A stretch of 64,000 bases of DNA, from the NCBI GenBank assembly GCA_000708835.1, contig DF237324.1:27932-91931 (forward strand), written 5' to 3'. Below, piece by piece: positions 59,909-64,000 of this stretch (position 1 is the stretch's first letter; each line of letters opens with the position of its first letter). The stretch comes from Klebsormidium nitens (taxonomy: Eukaryota > Streptophyta > Klebsormidiophyceae > Klebsormidiales > Klebsormidiaceae). The notes under the pieces are model-generated. The model saw only the letters and a list, made by a program, of their open reading frames with translations, had not been told where the DNA came from and did no database searches. The position numbers and the translations under genes are program-made.

Positions 59909-62900
59909 CTAGAAATGGAAGGGAACGTCATACTTGCTAAGCACCTTGGTCCACAACCACCAGAGCAACCCCCCTGCGACGAACTCAATGATCAAGTTTC
60001 TAACAAACGGCGGCATCCGGGCCAGGGGGTTCGACCCCAGCTTTTTCCGCTCCCCGACCAAGTCCTTAAACCTTAGTTTGTCCTGGCTGTGGGTTAGGTA
60101 GTAAACTACCCCCCGCATGTGACCCCGGCCCATGACGCCCACCACTTGTTTGGTTCCGTTGACGGCCTTGCTGCGCTTCATCGACCAAGCGAGGTACTGC
60201 ACGCCACAGAAAGGTGCGCTGTGCGTTGTCTGGTGTGAACGCCATTTCGAGGTATTACAGTCTCCTTACGGTGGCGCACATCGAATACAAGCTCGACTAT
60301 TGACAGACCACTCCGGATCCGAGAAGCCTAAATCTCAGGTTGAAGAGGAAAGCAAGCTATGAACGCGCCGGGGCAAAGATAACGCCCGACAGAAGCTGAT
60401 TGGACCACGAGTCAGGCAGGAATGGGAGGTCAAGTTTGTACTTCTGGTTCGCTGAAGTTGGGTAAAAGTGAAACTGATTCCATCCAAGAGTAGACGTTTT
60501 CAACGTTGACCTCAACTCCGCGAGGGTAAATGACGAAAAGGCTTTTGACGTCACCTTCGCAGTTTAAACACTATAACAAAGGCACAAAGACAAGCGTATG
60601 CTGGGGAGAGCAGACCACCAGGTTTTCGGCGTCTGACTATGTCGATACCATCAAGCAAATCCGCACGATCCTCCACACAAACGTCAGTAATCTTCCGACA
60701 AGATCAATGTTCCAGTTAGATCCTTTTTCGCACGCAGGGAGACGTGACGATGTCAGCAGGAATGCTTACGGATCGCCGTTCAATCAGGGAGACTGCACGT
60801 AAGACCAATTTCTCACCATTTCTCGTTCGTGCGTCAGCGGCCCCATGAGCCCCGGGAACGTCGCCGCGCACTCCTTGAACGCGACCGACAGCGCGTCGTC
60901 GTCCTTGAACAGGTCCATAACATCCTCGGTCATGGTTAACCCTGGCGTGGTTAGAGCGTAAAAGACGAACCACAGGAAGCGGAACCTTTCAAAGAAGCCG
61001 AGGGCGGTCCATGCGCGCTGCAGCGTGATCTCGATTGGCCGGTCGCCAAGCACGATCTGGAAACGAAGAACGATGATTGTGAGAAAGTATGGAAGGAGGG
61101 CGAAGAGAAAACTCAGAGGAGCCCCCCAGGTTTAATGTAAGCATTGGGCTCCTTGCTAGGGGGTGTTGAGTGACTTCGTTTGACTGGGGAGCTCCCTCTC
61201 GGTGCATGTGCGAGTCTTTTGGAACTGGAAACAACCAGCAATAATAAGAAGCGCGGCTCTTGAAAGCAGAGGAAGAGAAGCGAACCTCTGTGGACCGCTT
61301 TTCAAGCGAGGACACCTCGATGAAGAAGTCAGTAGGGGAGACTGAAAGGCATTGAGGGCCTGTGTGTTGGGGAGGGAGAAGAAAGTAGCGAGAAGAGAAG
61401 ACAAGAAGAACGAAATGTGTTTCTTCAGAAACAAGCAGGACTGAGAAAACCAAGAAAGAGGAAAGAAAGAGATGCTGAAGCGACTGAGACACCAGATCCA
61501 GTGTTTGAACGAGGCGGTTTAGCCTAGATTGGTCGAAAAATGATCAGAACTGATGCGGCCGATCCCCCAGTCCTACCCTTTCGAACAGACAGTCTTCGAA
61601 CCTGGGTTCGGAGTTAAACAATCAGACTTTTCACTCAGTAACTTCTGATCCGAAAAGACATGCTTCTGCTCCAAACTTCAGAACGTCCTGGTCATCATGC
61701 ACAATCACTACAAGAACGTTGGCAGGAATGCCAGTCTATTGCATAGAAGCATCGCTTGTCCGGATTTGTAGGCATCCAGATCGAGGCGCTGCAGTTCTAA
61801 CGGCGTGAAAACTGACTACGAATGCCTACCTGCGAGCCCAGCTCTTCTGCAGCCACCCTCGCCGCCCGCCACTCGACCCCCGTCTTGACCCCCACTGACT
61901 CCGACAACCGGTCAGAAATCGAGCCCAGCGCTAACCTCATTGCCATAGCCGGTCGGCCGCCCAGTTCCAAACTCCGCCCGACCGTGTCGTTAAACGAGCC
62001 CCTCCCGCTAAACGACATCAAATTCGAGCTTCCACTGGTGGACGGTTCCGCTTCGTCCTCTGAGTCTTCCACGTACATGATCGCGGCTCGGCTCCGGCAA
62101 AGCTCGACGACCACGTTTTCGGGCTTGACCGCGTTCATTACCCGGGTGACGTCGGTGGCGGAACGGCGGCTGAGGTGGGCCGTGCCAACCAGGAAGATGG
62201 TCTCAGGTTCTCGGTATCTGGAAGATACGAAGCCAGGTTTTGCCACTAACTGGAAAAATTTAAAGGCCCGACTTTTAAAAGTCGGTTGGGAAAAGCGTTT
62301 GAGGATAAGTAGCAAGTGTGGAGCCCGGTTCAAAAGAAGCAATCTAATTATATTTTCTGGAGCTGTAAGCACTCCTACCTTGACATCAAGGTTTGCACAA
62401 AAAAACTACTGTATTTGAAAACATGTGAACTGGCAAGGTCCCTCGATATTGACAACAGATCCCCAAATCAAGGACCATGCAACGGCACCCACTCTGCAAC
62501 TAGCATAAGCGGCTTAAGCGATATTTTAAGTCTTTAAGTGCCAGCTTAAGCAAGGAGACTGCAAAGGAGAAGCACTTACTGAGTTTTGGAAGAGGGGTGG
62601 TCAGTACTGGACGTTGCCGAACACTTGACTTCAGATTGTTTCTCCCATGCTTTCTGAAGCCACTCACCGCGAACTGGCTTGAGTGCCAGATCAGTGGTTC
62701 AATTCAATGAATCAGGAGCCTTCCATTTCACTGCAAAACCGCCTCCTGAACACAGAAGGTTCTTGCAGTTGCTTCCTCTGCAATAAGCTGCTAGCTGGCT
62801 GGCTTCTTTGCATAAGACCTCTCTCTCCAGAACACCCTTGTGTGCTCCCTGAGTTAGTGGACAGATGAATGCACTGTCGGGAAGAAGATATACTGGGGTG

Positions 62901-63387
62901 GGCTGGAAGGATGCTGTCTTTGGAAGAAAGAGGTTTAAATCAGTTGAAATGAGATAATGCAGTGTGCCCCTCACCCATCCTCCCTCCGTTCCACATAGTC
63001 CTCAGGCCTCTGCACCACCATAAGCGTCCCGTCTTCCGCCAGGTCCGATAGCTGTGGGTAGTGCTTATATACATAGGCGCGCGACTGCTTATATAGCGCA
63101 TGGCGGTGGTTGTAATCAGCAGGCGGTGGCTCAACTTTTACAGACGTCTCCCTGGAAGCTGCAGCAGATATGCAGAATGTCGGAGGTCGCTTGTGTTTGT
63201 TGGATTTAATAGCTGGACAATCTCGCAGCCATGCACTTCTCATATTCCTAGTTCCCGGCATCAGAGTTGCAACAGCGCGGCCATTGCAGCAGCTGGGAGA
63301 TTCAGAAAGTGCCAGCTGCGAGGTGCCCCGTCCAGATTGCCTGTTGAAAGTACACTTTTCTGCCGTTCGCAGAATCAGGCAAGGCAT
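59909..63387 (-). CDS. TraB-domain protein, plant type
   Basis: Four exons (63387-62975, 62217-61830, 61056-60817, 60196-59909) join with matching phases to 442 aa. The TraB/PrgY-like domain begins right after the first junction with ETIFLVGTAHLSRRSATDV, followed by KPENVVVELCRSRAAIMY, then IVLGDRPIEITLQRAW in exon 3 and VVGVMGRGHMRGV in exon 4. The conserved GTAH, VELC, GDRP and GxGHxxG elements are those of the family, suggested to be metalloprotease-like. A single hydrophobic segment near the C-terminus (EFVAGGLLWWLWTKVL) suggests tail anchoring. The first 90 residues are Arg/Ser-rich and acid-poor, consistent with an organelle transit peptide; plant members are reported on the outer mitochondrial membrane, so this leader could also be over-extended. 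A later Met (MPGTRNMRSAWL) is the alternative start. Confidence 0.9.
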
Positions 63388-63870
63388 GATGGCGCTGCTG
63401 GCCTCAAGACTCAGGAGCTTCGGTCAGCAGCAAGCATTCAATCTATTGCCTGCACTGCCAAGAGCCTCAGCCTCAGGTCGCCTCTTTTCTTTCTCATCCC
63501 CCGGCCTCAAACTGCGAAGCTAGAAACTAGAGACAGCGCTTTTCCAAGGAGAGTCTGGGCACTCCGATCGAGTCTTACCTACCCGGAGACCGTCAAGCCT
63601 AAGGGATCCCACTGGTCCATGACTGGATCGATGTCCATTTCTTGAAGTGTGTTGCGCAGGGTTTTGGCAATGATTATGAGAGCCAGCAAGGGCCAATGTT
63701 TGTGCACAGGTCGAGCAGAATGTTTTCAACCTAATGCACAATGCGCTACCCGATGCAACGATGCAACTAACTAACCAACTGCGCTAAACTGAAGAGAAAA
63801 CTATGCGTAACGTACGCTAACGGTAACACTAACTACGAATTTGGCTGGGACGCGGCCGCCGAACTGGAAT
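63388..63870. other. Region upstream of the TraB gene
   Basis: This contains the presumed promoter of the TraB gene. Frames on both strands here are short and unsupported. Repeated AACTAAC/CTAAC words occur at 63765-63835. Confidence 0.35.
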
Positions 63871-64000
63871 CCGCCGACTGGGCCACCAGGATCCGCCGGG
63901 ACGCCAGGAACCGCCGGAATGGGGGAGGGCGCCACCGGAACGCCAGGATCCGCCGGAACGCCAGAGCCCACCGGAACGCCGGAATGTGCCAGGACGCCAG
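63870..64000 (+). repeat. GC-rich minisatellite (runs off the window)
   Basis: Degenerate tandem units of roughly 16-18 bp built on CCGCCGGAACGCCAGGA extend to the window edge. They would encode a repetitive Gly/Pro/Arg-rich peptide if translated, but I see no supporting start or splice site. Confidence 0.75.

Noticed and set aside
1-64000. tRNA or rRNA genes
   Set aside because: No cloverleaf-type A/B box sequence or ribosomal RNA segment was recognised by eye; a covariance-model scan would be needed to exclude small RNAs.

Overview
This is a eukaryotic nuclear window. Genes are split into GC-rich exons by mostly 200-900 bp introns with GT/AG ends, and reading phase can be carried across introns exactly. 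I reconstructed the exon chains by hand and checked that phases add up; no gene model here was confirmed by transcript or database search. The gene content (a CAMTA transcription factor with a CG-1 domain and several IQ motifs, a PRP17 splicing factor, a plant-like TraB protein, a TLC-domain protein) together with a full-length CC2D2A ciliary transition-zone gene suggests a streptophyte that makes flagellated cells. A charophyte alga of the Klebsormidium type, or a land plant with motile sperm, would fit; this is inference.

Layout: 31-168 (+) last exon of a gene entering from the left; 1961-3599 (-) P-loop NTPase-like gene; 4947-7822 (+) predicted mitochondrial protein of unknown function; 9203-10300 (+) small single-pass membrane protein; 10878-17822 (+) CAMTA, nine exons, 1206 aa; 18764-21924 (-) SAP-domain protein, four exons, 235 aa; 24093-29622 (+) PRP17/CDC40, seven exons, 585 aa; about 31852-35785 (-) helical-repeat protein with a MYND-like zinc finger, partly resolved; 36347-38618 (+) TLC-domain membrane protein, five exons, 262 aa; 40987-56377 (-) CC2D2A, twenty exons, 1916 aa; 57524-58334 (+) small basic protein; 59909-63387 (-) TraB-domain protein, four exons, 442 aa. 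The genes belong to unrelated processes (calcium signalling, splicing, cilia, membranes, mitochondria) and do not form a functional cluster.

The most unusual feature is a recurring structural pattern: introns carry degenerate tandem copies of the neighbouring exon edge, each copy including the splice site. It appears in three genes (SAP gene exon 3, PRP17 exons 5 and 7, CC2D2A exons 14 and 16). In PRP17 two of the three decoy donors are in frame with an uninterrupted reading frame, so they could produce longer isoforms. Other notable points are a single in-frame TAG in a 1.9 kb otherwise open exon of the MYND gene, a perfect 38 bp palindrome at 39230, and several AT-richer intergenic islands.
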